From positions 186,001 to 250,000 of the forward strand of contig CAVYXQ010000006.1 of the NCBI GenBank assembly GCA_963772555.1: a DNA stretch of 64,000 nt. Direction: 5' to 3'. The notes beneath the pieces were generated by a model that saw nothing but the letters and a program-made list of their open reading frames with translations, searched no databases and was not told the DNA's origin. The position numbers and the translations under genes are program-made. This document shows, piece by piece, positions 57,409-64,000 of this stretch (position 1 is its first letter; every line of letters begins with the position of its first letter). This DNA comes from Roseiarcus sp963772555. GTDB taxonomy: Bacteria; Pseudomonadota; Alphaproteobacteria; Rhizobiales; Beijerinckiaceae.

Positions 57409-58764
57409 TGTCCGGTTTAGGTAGCGCGTGATCTGTCCGGTAGCGTCGGCCCTTTTGGGAGGGGTTTGGGATGCGCCGGATGGAAGCCCTTCAGGGGGTG
57501 CGCATGGCGATGTTTTTGAACCTTTTCCACCGATGGGAGTCGGCGGAGCTGAACCAGGAAGAGGCAGCGGAGCTTTTGGGGGTAAGCGAACGGACGTTCC
57601 GGCGGTGGACGCGCCGCTACGAGGAGGAGGGCGAGGCGGGGCTCTTGGACCGCAGGCTCGGCAAGGCGTCGGGCAGGCGGGTTCCGGTTGATCGGGCCGA
57701 GGAGGTGGAGCGGCTTTATCGCGAGCGCTACCAGGGGTTCACGGTCAAGCACTTCCACGAGCATCTGGTGAAGGATCACGGCTTCGGCTGGGGCTACACC
57801 TGGACGAAGCTGCATCTTCAGTGGATGGGGGTGGTGGCGAAGGCGCCGCGCAAGGGGGCGCATCGCAGGAAGCGCGAGCGGCGGCCGTTGCCGGGGATGA
57901 TGCTGCATCAGGACGGTTCGCGCCACGCCTGGCTCGAAAGCCAGGAGGCACTCGACCTGATCGTGACGATGGACGACGCGACGGGGGCGATCTACTCGGC
58001 CTTTCTCGTCGAGGAGGAGGGCACGGCCTCGACCCTCCGGGCGCTGAAAGAGGTGTTCGGGACCCGCGGCCTGCCGATGAGCCTCTACACCGACCGCGGG
58101 GCGCATTACTTTCATACGCCCAAGGCGGGCGGCGACGTCGACCGCGGCCATCTGACCCAGGTCGGGCGGGCGCTCGAGCAGCTCGGGGTCGAGCATATCG
58201 GAGCCTATTCGCCGCAGGCGCGGGGGCGATCGGAGCGGACGTTCGGGACGCTTCAGGATCGTCTGGTCAACGAGCTCGCGCTCGCCGGCATAACCGGGAT
58301 CGAGGCGGCGAACGCCTTCATCCGCGAGGTCTATCTGCCGGCCCACAACGCCCGCTTCGCGGTTCCGCCGGCCGAGGCGGGCTCAGCCTTCACGCCCATT
58401 CCCGGCGTCGACCTCGACGAGATTCTGTGCGTGCAGGAGGAGCGGCAGGTCGGCAACGACAACTGCGTGTCCTACCGGACGCTGAAGCTGCAGATCCCGG
58501 AGAGTCCATTGCGCCCGCACTTCGTCAAGGCGCGCGTCAAGGTCCACGTCTATGCCGACGGCTCCCACGCCGTCTTCCATGGCCCCAGATGCATCGGCCG
58601 ATACGACGCGAACGGAGCGATCAGAGATGCGAAATTCGCCGCCTAAATCCGCTCGGCGGCGAAATCCTGTGGACAGCATGGACAAGCCTCCGGCTTGCCC
58701 ACCCCGCCCACAGGAAAACAAAAGCAGAAGAAGCGGACATTCGATGCGCTACCAAAACCGGACA
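57409..58764 (+). mobile_element. ISNCY-like insertion sequence without target duplication
   Basis: A 1,356-bp element. The ends TGTCCGGTTTAGGTAGCGC (57409-57427) and the inverted TGTCCGGTTTTGGTAGCGC (ending at 58764) match at 18 of 19 positions. A second short copy of TGTCCGGTAGCG lies just inside the left end. The flanks do not share a direct repeat, so one side may have been rearranged; the right flank is a tandem repeat array followed by an ISL3 relic. Confidence 0.85.
57471..58646 (+). CDS. ISNCY/integrase-core transposase
   Basis: A 391-residue intact transposase. The N-terminal helix-turn-helix is LNQEEAAELLGVSERTFRRWTRRY; the rve/DDE core shows MLHQDGSRHAWLE, LIVTMDDATGAIYSAFLVEEEG, MSLYTDRGAHYFHTP and the final Glu in SPQARGRSERTFGTLQDRL. 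It closely resembles ISNCY transposases of proteobacteria. GGGAGGGG lies upstream of the ATG at 57471. Confidence 0.9.
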   Translation: MRRMEALQGVRMAMFLNLFHRWESAELNQEEAAELLGVSERTFRRWTRRYEEEGEAGLLDRRLGKASGRRVPVDRAEEVERLYRERYQGFTVKHFHEHLVKDHGFGWGYTWTKLHLQWMGVVAKAPRKGAHRRKRERRPLPGMMLHQDGSRHAWLESQEALDLIVTMDDATGAIYSAFLVEEEGTASTLRALKEVFGTRGLPMSLYTDRGAHYFHTPKAGGDVDRGHLTQVGRALEQLGVEHIGAYSPQARGRSERTFGTLQDRLVNELALAGITGIEAANAFIREVYLPAHNARFAVPPAEAGSAFTPIPGVDLDEILCVQEERQVGNDNCVSYRTLKLQIPESPLRPHFVKARVKVHVYADGSHAVFHGPRCIGRYDANGAIRDAKFAA

Positions 58765-58771
58765 ACTTAAT

Positions 58772-58822
58772 TCGCTATCGACAGCATTTCGCTATCGACA
58801 GCATTTGGCTATCGACAGCATT
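58772..58822. repeat. Three tandem 17-bp repeats at the IS right flank
   Basis: Units TCGCTATCGACAGCATT at 58772-58788 and 58789-58805 and TGGCTATCGACAGCATT at 58806-58822 lie head to tail, eight bases from the insertion sequence end. No spacers are present, so this is not a CRISPR array. Confidence 0.85.
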
Positions 58823-59110
58823 CGTCGATCGCCGGTGATTTTGACCTCGGGTGTGACGAAGCCATCCGGCTGTTCCGGAAACTGGGCGTTCCGGCAGCTC
58901 ATCTAGAACATCCCGGCTTTCCAAGTCCATGGTCCCGAGGGCGCAGCCCTTGCGCCGAGTCCAGTCGTCGATGCCCGCAATGCGAACAGGTCGTCGGGGC
59001 GCCCTGAGTGGCGACATGCCGCTTCGGTTGCCGCAACCCTTACAGACGCAACGGCACAAAGACTCGCGGTTCAGCCATCGCCGGCCGCTCGCCCGCACCT
59101 TCACGATCAT
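58775..59110 (-). pseudogene. Decayed ISL3-family transposase
   Basis: The minus-strand frame carries LESRDVLDELPERPVSGTAGWL preceded by IAGIDDWTRRKGCALGTM and VKVRASGRRWLNRES, which line up in order with the ISL3 transposase N-terminal zinc-binding area and first DDE strand (GIDDWAWRRG-x-x-YGT in intact copies). Large parts are missing, including the region between the two motifs and the whole C-terminal half. The rest of 59111-59289 holds no supported gene. Confidence 0.65.
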
Positions 59111-59289
59111 GCACGGTCATGGCGGCGGCCGCACCCTCAGGTCTTGAAGATATTGGAAAACTCGGCTGCGCCGACGTGTTGACAGCGCGCTACATCCGGG
59201 ACAGGAGCGCTTGTCCGGGCCCGCGGACGACATTGCCCAGCGCCGGTGAACGGGAATTTGCACCGCTCTTGTTTTCCTCGCCGCCGCCG

Positions 59290-60195
59290 TCAGGCGCGCG
59301 GATCCGCCTGTTGGAACACGCGGCTCCGCCGGATGTCCTCCGCCTCGATCGTGATGAGCCGGTCGAGCGGCATCTCGCGATCCCCCTCTCCCAACAGGCG
59401 GTTGGCCTGACGCAGACGCGCCCGATCGAGCGCGTTGCGGATTGAGCGCGCGTTGGCGAAGAGCGGCTGCGTCCGTCGCAAGGGAATGTATTCGGTGAGC
59501 GCCGCCCTCGCAGCGGGGCTCAGGGTGTAGTTGAGCGCGGCGAGCATCCTCTCGCCGATCGCCAGCAAGTCGTCGTCCGTGTAGTCGGGAAAATCGATGT
59601 GGTGGGCGACGCGCGAGCGGAAGCCCGGGTTCGACTGGAAGAAGCGCTCCATCTTGTCCGCGTAGCCGGCGAGGATGACGACGAGGTCGTCGCGGTTGTT
59701 CTCCATCACCTGCAGCAGGATCTCGATCAACTCCTGCCCATAATCGCGCTCGTTCTCCTGCCTGTAGAGATAATAGGCTTCGTCAATGAACAGGACGCCG
59801 CCCATCGCCTTCTTCAGAACTTCCTTCGTCTTCGGCGCCGTGTGACCAATATATTGGCCAACCAGATCGTCTCGCGTCACCGATACCAGCTGGCCGCGCC
59901 GGACGTAGCCGAGGCGATGCAGGATCTCCGCCATTCGGACCGCCACCGTGGTCTTGCCGGTGCCGGGGTTGCCGGTGAAGCTCATGTGAAGCGTCGGCGC
60001 TTGCGAGGCGAGACCGACTTTCGAGCGTACGCGGTCCACGAGCAGGAGAGCGGCGATCTCGCGGATGCGATGCTTGACGGGCTGCAGGCCGATCAGCTCT
60101 TCATCGAGCTGCCGCAGAACCGGGCCGACACCCGACTGCGCGAGCTCGTCGGCGAGATTGATCGCCGCCGGAGGCGCCTGCCGCGACTCGCTCAT
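59290..60195 (-). CDS. cbbX: RuBisCO activase CbbX
   Basis: A 301-residue AAA+ ATPase that remodels inhibited red-type RuBisCO by pulling the large-subunit tail. Walker A is FTGNPGTGKTTVAVRMAEIL, the pore region follows in VGQYIGHTAPKTKEVL, Walker B is GGVLFIDEAYYLY and sensor residues lie in VILAGYADKMERF. The start ATG at 60195 overlaps the cbbS stop by four bases. Allosteric activation by ribulose 1,5-bisphosphate is a family trait. Confidence 0.95.
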   Translation of the reverse strand: MSESRQAPPAAINLADELAQSGVGPVLRQLDEELIGLQPVKHRIREIAALLLVDRVRSKVGLASQAPTLHMSFTGNPGTGKTTVAVRMAEILHRLGYVRRGQLVSVTRDDLVGQYIGHTAPKTKEVLKKAMGGVLFIDEAYYLYRQENERDYGQELIEILLQVMENNRDDLVVILAGYADKMERFFQSNPGFRSRVAHHIDFPDYTDDDLLAIGERMLAALNYTLSPAARAALTEYIPLRRTQPLFANARSIRNALDRARLRQANRLLGEGDREMPLDRLITIEAEDIRRSRVFQQADPRA

Positions 60196-60611
60196 CCGTA
60201 GCGCTTTCCTTCGGGTCGATCGAGGCCATAGCCGCGCGTCGCGTAACGCTGCATGCGCCCCTCGGCCTCGGTGCGCTCGAGGCGGAAACCCTCCTCCTCC
60301 TTCGGCCGATTGACGAGGAAGGAGATGCGAACCGACTCCCAGCCGTGCGAGGAATCGAAAGCGGAGAGGCGGATGTAGCGGTCGCCGTACACCTTGCGGC
60401 AGTTCTGCAGCTCCATCAGGGCGCCCGTGGCGTCGCGGAGGTCGAACATCAGCAGGCCCCACATTTCCCAGAACGTGTTGCGCGGGTGCGGATCGTCGGT
60501 GAACTCGAGGTTCACCGCCCAGCCGTTGTCGATGCAATATTGGATTTGCGCCAGGATCTGATCATCGGTCAGATCGGGCAGGAAAGAGAAGCAGCCTTGG
60601 GTGATGCGCAT
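60192..60611 (-). CDS. cbbS: RuBisCO small subunit, red type
   Basis: A 139-residue small subunit: MRITQGCFSFLPDLTDDQI at the start, WAVNLEFTDDPHPRN, FWEMWGLLMFDLRDA and a C-terminal extension (PKEEEGFRLERTEAEGR) typical of form IC/ID subunits. It lies 30 bases behind cbbL and is coupled to cbbX. Confidence 0.96.
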   Translation of the reverse strand: MRITQGCFSFLPDLTDDQILAQIQYCIDNGWAVNLEFTDDPHPRNTFWEMWGLLMFDLRDATGALMELQNCRKVYGDRYIRLSAFDSSHGWESVRISFLVNRPKEEEGFRLERTEAEGRMQRYATRGYGLDRPEGKRYG

Positions 60612-60641
60612 CTTGAGTTCTCCTTAATGCTGGATTGTCGC

Positions 60642-62105
60642 TCACATGGCGACGGCTGGCGTCGGCACGAAATCGGGCTGGTCCGTCGAGGCGTAATTGA
60701 AGGTGACGTCGCCCCAAACGTCGAGCGCCTGGCGCAGGGGCGTGCAGGTCTTGGCCGCTTCGGCGAGGATGGTCGGACCTTCATGGAGATAGTCTCGTCC
60801 GGCGTTGCGGGCGAAAATCATCGCCTCGAGCGCCACGCGGTTGGCGGTCGCGCCGGCCTGGATTCCCATCGGATGGCCGATAGTGCCGCCGCCGAACTGC
60901 AGCACCACGTCCTCTCCCAGAAGATTGAGAAGCTGGTGCATCTGGCCGGCGTGAATGCCCCCGGAGGCGACTGGCATCAGCTTGTTGAGCGAAGCCCAAT
61001 GCTGGTCGAAGAAGACGCCGTGCTCGAGCCGCATCGGGTTAAAGTCTTGGCGGCAGATGTCGTAATAGCCCTTCGTCGTCGCCGGATCGCCTTCGAGTTT
61101 GCCGACGACCGTGCCAGCATGAATGTGGTCGACGCCGGCGAGGCGCATCCATTTGGCGATGACGCGGAACGATACGCCGTGCGCCTTCTGCCGGGTGTAG
61201 GTCCCGTGACCGGCGCGATGCAGGTGAAGGATCATGTCGTTCCTGCGCGCCCATTTGGCCATCGATTGAATCGCCGTGTAGCCGATCACGAGGTCGATCA
61301 TCACGATGACCGAGCCGAGCTGCTTGGCGAATTCGGCCCGCTCGTACATGTCCTCCATCGTGGCGGCGGTCACGTTGAGATAGGAGCCCTTGACCTCGCC
61401 GGATGCGGCTTGCGCCTTGTTGACCGCCTCCATGCAATAGAGGAAGCGGTCGCGCCAATGCATGAACGGCTGGGAGTTGATGTTCTCGTCGTCCTTGGTG
61501 AAGTCGAGGCCGCCCTTCAACGCCTCGTAGACGACCCGCCCGTAGTTCCGGCCCGACAGGCCGAGTTTCGGCTTGACGGTCGCGCCGAGCAACGGCCGGC
61601 CGAACTTGTCGAGCCGCTCGCGCTCGACAACAATGCCAGTGGCGGGGCCTTGGAAGGTCTTCACATACGCAACGGGAAGGCGCATGTCCTCGAGCCGCAA
61701 CGCTTTCAGCGGCTTGAAGCCGAACACGTTGCCGATAATCGAAGCGGTGAGGTTCGCGATCGACCCGGGCTCGAACAGGTCGAGATCGTATGCGATGTAA
61801 GCGAAGTACTGCCCTTCCGTTCCGGGCACCGGATCGACACGAAAGCATTTGCCGCGATATTTTTCGCAGGCGGTGAGCCGATCGGTCCACACGACGGTCC
61901 AGGTCGCGGTCGAGGATTCGCCGGCAACCGCCGCCGCTGCCTCGATCGGGTCGACGCCGTCCTGGGGCGTCACGCGGAAGCAGGCGATGATGTCGGTCTC
62001 CTTCGGCGCGTAATCGGGCTCGAAGTAGCCCATCTTACGATATTCCATCACGCCGGACTTGTAGCGATCCTTGCCTGTGACGGTCTGAGAAACCGGTTTG
62101 TTCAT
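60642..62105 (-). CDS. cbbL: RuBisCO large subunit, form IC (red type)
   Basis: A 487-residue large subunit. The carbamylated Lys and metal-binding Asp/Glu are in GGLDFTKDDENINSQPF; phosphate and loop 6 motifs are in GTVVGKLEGD and VASGGIHAGQMHQLLNLLGED; the N-terminus has YFEPDYAPKETDIIACFR. Length and loop sequence match red-type (form IC/ID) enzymes of proteobacteria. It fixes CO2 onto ribulose 1,5-bisphosphate with CbbS. Confidence 0.98.
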   Translation of the reverse strand: MNKPVSQTVTGKDRYKSGVMEYRKMGYFEPDYAPKETDIIACFRVTPQDGVDPIEAAAAVAGESSTATWTVVWTDRLTACEKYRGKCFRVDPVPGTEGQYFAYIAYDLDLFEPGSIANLTASIIGNVFGFKPLKALRLEDMRLPVAYVKTFQGPATGIVVERERLDKFGRPLLGATVKPKLGLSGRNYGRVVYEALKGGLDFTKDDENINSQPFMHWRDRFLYCMEAVNKAQAASGEVKGSYLNVTAATMEDMYERAEFAKQLGSVIVMIDLVIGYTAIQSMAKWARRNDMILHLHRAGHGTYTRQKAHGVSFRVIAKWMRLAGVDHIHAGTVVGKLEGDPATTKGYYDICRQDFNPMRLEHGVFFDQHWASLNKLMPVASGGIHAGQMHQLLNLLGEDVVLQFGGGTIGHPMGIQAGATANRVALEAMIFARNAGRDYLHEGPTILAEAAKTCTPLRQALDVWGDVTFNYASTDQPDFVPTPAVAM

Positions 62106-62142
62106 CGCTCGTTTCCCTGGGCTGGAGTGAAATCTTTCAACG

Positions 62143-63024
62143 TCAAGAACGGATCGCCCGGCGTCGGCGCTCGACGAGTTTGAGGATCATCGGCGTCATA
62201 ACGAGCTGCATCGCGATATCGAGCTTTCCACCCGGGATGACGATGGAATTCGCTCTACTCATGAAGCTGTTGTGGATCATCGAGAGAAGATACGGAAAGT
62301 CGATGCCATGCGGATTCCGGAAGCGGATGACGACCATCAATTCGTCGGGCGTCGGAATCCAACGCGCGATGAACGGGTTCGAGGTGTCAACGGTCGGGAC
62401 GCGCTGGAAGTTGATGTCCGTCTCGGCGAACTGCGGGCAGATATAGTTTATGTAGTCCGGCATGCGGCGGAGGATCGTGTCGGTCACCGCCTCGGTCGAG
62501 TAGCCCCGCGAGCCTTTGTCCCGGTGCAGCTTCTGGATCCATTCGAGATTGATGACCGGCACGACGCCGATCTTGAGATCGACGTATTGGGCGACATTGA
62601 CGTTGTCGGTGACGAGCGCTCCGTGCAGACCTTCGTAGAAGAGAAGGTCGGAGCCCGATTCGAACTCCCGCCAGGGCGTGAAGGTTCCCAGCGGGGCCCC
62701 ATGCAGTTCGGCCTCGAGATCGTCGTGGACATAGACTCGCGTGTTGCCGCCGCCGGTCTCGGAATAGACGCGAAATGTTTTCTCGAGTTCCGCGAACAGG
62801 TTCGCGTCGACGCCGAAGTGGCTGTAGTGGTGATCGCCGCGCGCCCCGGCCTCCTTCATTCGCTCTCGCATCTCCGAGCGGTTCCAGCGATGGAAAGCGT
62901 CCCCCTCGATATAGACGGGGTTGATCTTCTCGCGACGGAAGATCTGCTCGAACGTTTTCTTGACCGAGGTCGTGCCGGCCCCGGAGGAGCCGGTGATGGC
63001 GATGATCGGATGCTTGATGGACAT
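62143..63024 (-). CDS. cbbP: Phosphoribulokinase
   Basis: A 293-residue proteobacterial-type kinase making ribulose 1,5-bisphosphate from ribulose 5-phosphate and ATP. The P-loop is AITGSSGAGTTSVKKTFEQIF, with EGDAFHRWNRSEMR and FYEGLHGALVTDNVNVAQY following. It is the second gene of the operon as seen here, 18 bases after cbbF and 37 bases before cbbL. Confidence 0.97.
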   Translation of the reverse strand: MSIKHPIIAITGSSGAGTTSVKKTFEQIFRREKINPVYIEGDAFHRWNRSEMRERMKEAGARGDHHYSHFGVDANLFAELEKTFRVYSETGGGNTRVYVHDDLEAELHGAPLGTFTPWREFESGSDLLFYEGLHGALVTDNVNVAQYVDLKIGVVPVINLEWIQKLHRDKGSRGYSTEAVTDTILRRMPDYINYICPQFAETDINFQRVPTVDTSNPFIARWIPTPDELMVVIRFRNPHGIDFPYLLSMIHNSFMSRANSIVIPGGKLDIAMQLVMTPMILKLVERRRRAIRS

Positions 63025-63042
63025 GGCGGGCGCTATCGTCGG

Positions 63043-64000
63043 TTATCTGCGCAGGAGGGTGCGCCGCATGAACAGCGGCGCACTGATCGAGCCGTTGCCT
63101 TCGCTGTAGTAACGGGCGACCCGTTCGATCTTGTCTTTCGAGCCGAAGATCAGCGGCGTGCGCATGTGCAGAGACCTCGGCTCAAGCTCCAGAATGCGCT
63201 GGAAGCCGTCGATCGCGCCGCCGCCGGCCTGCTCGATGAGCAAGGCGATCGGGTTGCCCTCGTACAGCAGGCGCAACCGACCGTGTTGGTAGCCCTCGCG
63301 CAAATCCTCCGGATAAAGGTAGACGCCGCCGCGAATCAGGATTCGGTAAACGTCGGCGACGACCGCGCCCACCCAGCGCATGTTGAAGTTCCCCCCACGC
63401 GGGCCATCCTCGCCTTCCAGGCAATCGTCGATATAGGCGCGAACGGGGGCCGGCCAGTGGCGCGAGTTCGATGCGTTGATTCCGAATTCCCGCCGGCCAG
63501 TCGGGACGCACGCATCGATCCGCGACATCCGGAACGCGTCGGCGTCCGGATCGAGGGTCGCCATGTGGACCCCGGTTCCGGCCGTGAAGACAAACACGAC
63601 CTGCGGTCCGTACAGCAGGAAGCCCGCCGCGCGTTGTCGCACGCCCGGCTGAAGGAAATGCTGAGTCTCGAAGGCGCCGCCGGGGGCGTCGATCGCCGAA
63701 AACAGGGTCCCGATCGAACTGTTGACGCCGATGTTGCTCGAGCCGTCCAGCGGGTCGAGCGCGACGAGGAACGCGCCATCGTCGCTGAGGACGATCGGCT
63801 CGTCTCGCTCTTCCGAGAGGACGGCGCGGACTCCCGCACTTCCAAGGCCGTCGATGAAGACGTCTTCGGCGAAGATGTCGAGCGCCTTCTGAGCGACATC
63901 GTCGTGCTTGGCCGGTCCGACGTCCTTTCCGAAGTCCCCGACAAAGGGTCCGCGGCGGATGACATGGGCGAGGGGCCTAGCCGCCACCGCAATTGCGCTG
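63043..64000 (-). CDS. cbbF: Fructose-1,6-bisphosphatase class 1 (partial, 5' end outside window)
   Basis: The frame is open to the right edge; about 318 residues are present. The metal and substrate site is ALDPLDGSSNIGVNSSIGTLF; VADVYRILIRGGVYLYPED and the end LIEQAGGGAIDGFQRIL are also typical. Family proteins are about 340 residues, so roughly 20-30 N-terminal residues lie outside. The upstream regulator (a cbbR would be expected) is not in the window. Confidence 0.95.
   Translation of the reverse strand, partial: SAIAVAARPLAHVIRRGPFVGDFGKDVGPAKHDDVAQKALDIFAEDVFIDGLGSAGVRAVLSEERDEPIVLSDDGAFLVALDPLDGSSNIGVNSSIGTLFSAIDAPGGAFETQHFLQPGVRQRAAGFLLYGPQVVFVFTAGTGVHMATLDPDADAFRMSRIDACVPTGRREFGINASNSRHWPAPVRAYIDDCLEGEDGPRGGNFNMRWVGAVVADVYRILIRGGVYLYPEDLREGYQHGRLRLLYEGNPIALLIEQAGGGAIDGFQRILELEPRSLHMRTPLIFGSKDKIERVARYYSEGNGSISAPLFMRRTLLRR

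Noticed and set aside
58772..58822. Tandem repeats considered as a CRISPR array
   Set aside because: Units are directly adjacent with no spacers and only three copies.
59290..60537. 415-codon version of CbbX
   Set aside because: The first 114 codons are the cbbS gene in another frame; the ATG at 60195 overlaps the cbbS stop as expected.

Overview
This is a high-GC alphaproteobacterial window, probably Hyphomicrobiales. The evidence is a red-type RuBisCO operon (cbbF-cbbP-cbbL-cbbS-cbbX), a DUF1036 gene beside pyk, a System I cytochrome c maturation set (ccmA, ccmB, ccmC, ccmD, ccmG), a cobalt-type nitrile hydratase and many Rhizobiales-like small genes. A methylotrophic or phototrophic relative of Methylocystis or Rhodoblastus would fit, but that is a guess from gene content. 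I saw no rRNA, tRNA or CRISPR array.

Layout. 0-3 kb: the end of a PIN-toxin module, an exported protein and a Bcr/CflA-type exporter with a small coupled ORF in front. 3.0-4.7 kb: a complete ISNCY-like insertion sequence placed exactly at the pyk stop codon. 4.7-10 kb: pyk, DUF1036, an M50/CBS protease, an alpha/beta hydrolase and a lytic transglycosylase. 10-18.5 kb: an accessory stretch with a decayed gene, a DUF433/DUF5615 toxin-antitoxin pair followed by a stub of hsdR, an amine-oxidase-like flavoprotein, AraC and LysR regulators, a dehalogenase-like hydrolase, an SDR, and scars of IS481 and PfpI genes. 18.6-29.9 kb: tryptophanase, DUF502, a Gln/Asn-rich exported protein, pgm (four frameshifts), glmM, a 27-codon ORF with an extreme Shine-Dalgarno sequence, TMEM175, actP with its DUF485 partner, and purC. 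30-34.1 kb: a MoaD-like/BNR pair, nitrile hydratase (nthA, nthB, activator) and a cupin.

34.2-40.3 kb is the most interesting part, a probable immunity or conflict island. It encodes a patatin-like phospholipase, a SLOG-like protein, a TIR protein, a large ATPase with a KGGTGRS P-loop and TPR repeats, and a nucleoside-deoxyribosyltransferase-like domain fused to a TPR scaffold. The TIR and ATPase genes sit in a strikingly AT-rich cassette that interrupts an otherwise GC-rich cluster. The parts suggest NAD- or nucleotide-based signalling feeding a membrane-damaging phospholipase and a TIR effector; this is inference.

40.4-59 kb: a ParA-type ATPase with a small partner, a DUF2652-like gene, acnA, ccmA/ccmB, a glutamate-receptor-like channel gene, an MFS transporter, a VOC protein, katG, ccmC/ccmD/ccmG, an AI-2E transporter, DUF883, YjbQ, a second ISNCY-like element and an ISL3 relic. 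59.3-64 kb: the Calvin cycle operon on the minus strand, running off the window edge inside cbbF.

Frameshifts: pgm, the DUF2652 gene, acnA, the channel gene, the VOC gene and katG each carry single-base frameshifts, nearly all equivalent to one extra base. Where the start is clear, removing those bases restores family-typical lengths. Several are core genes, so consensus errors in the assembly are as likely as true pseudogenes.
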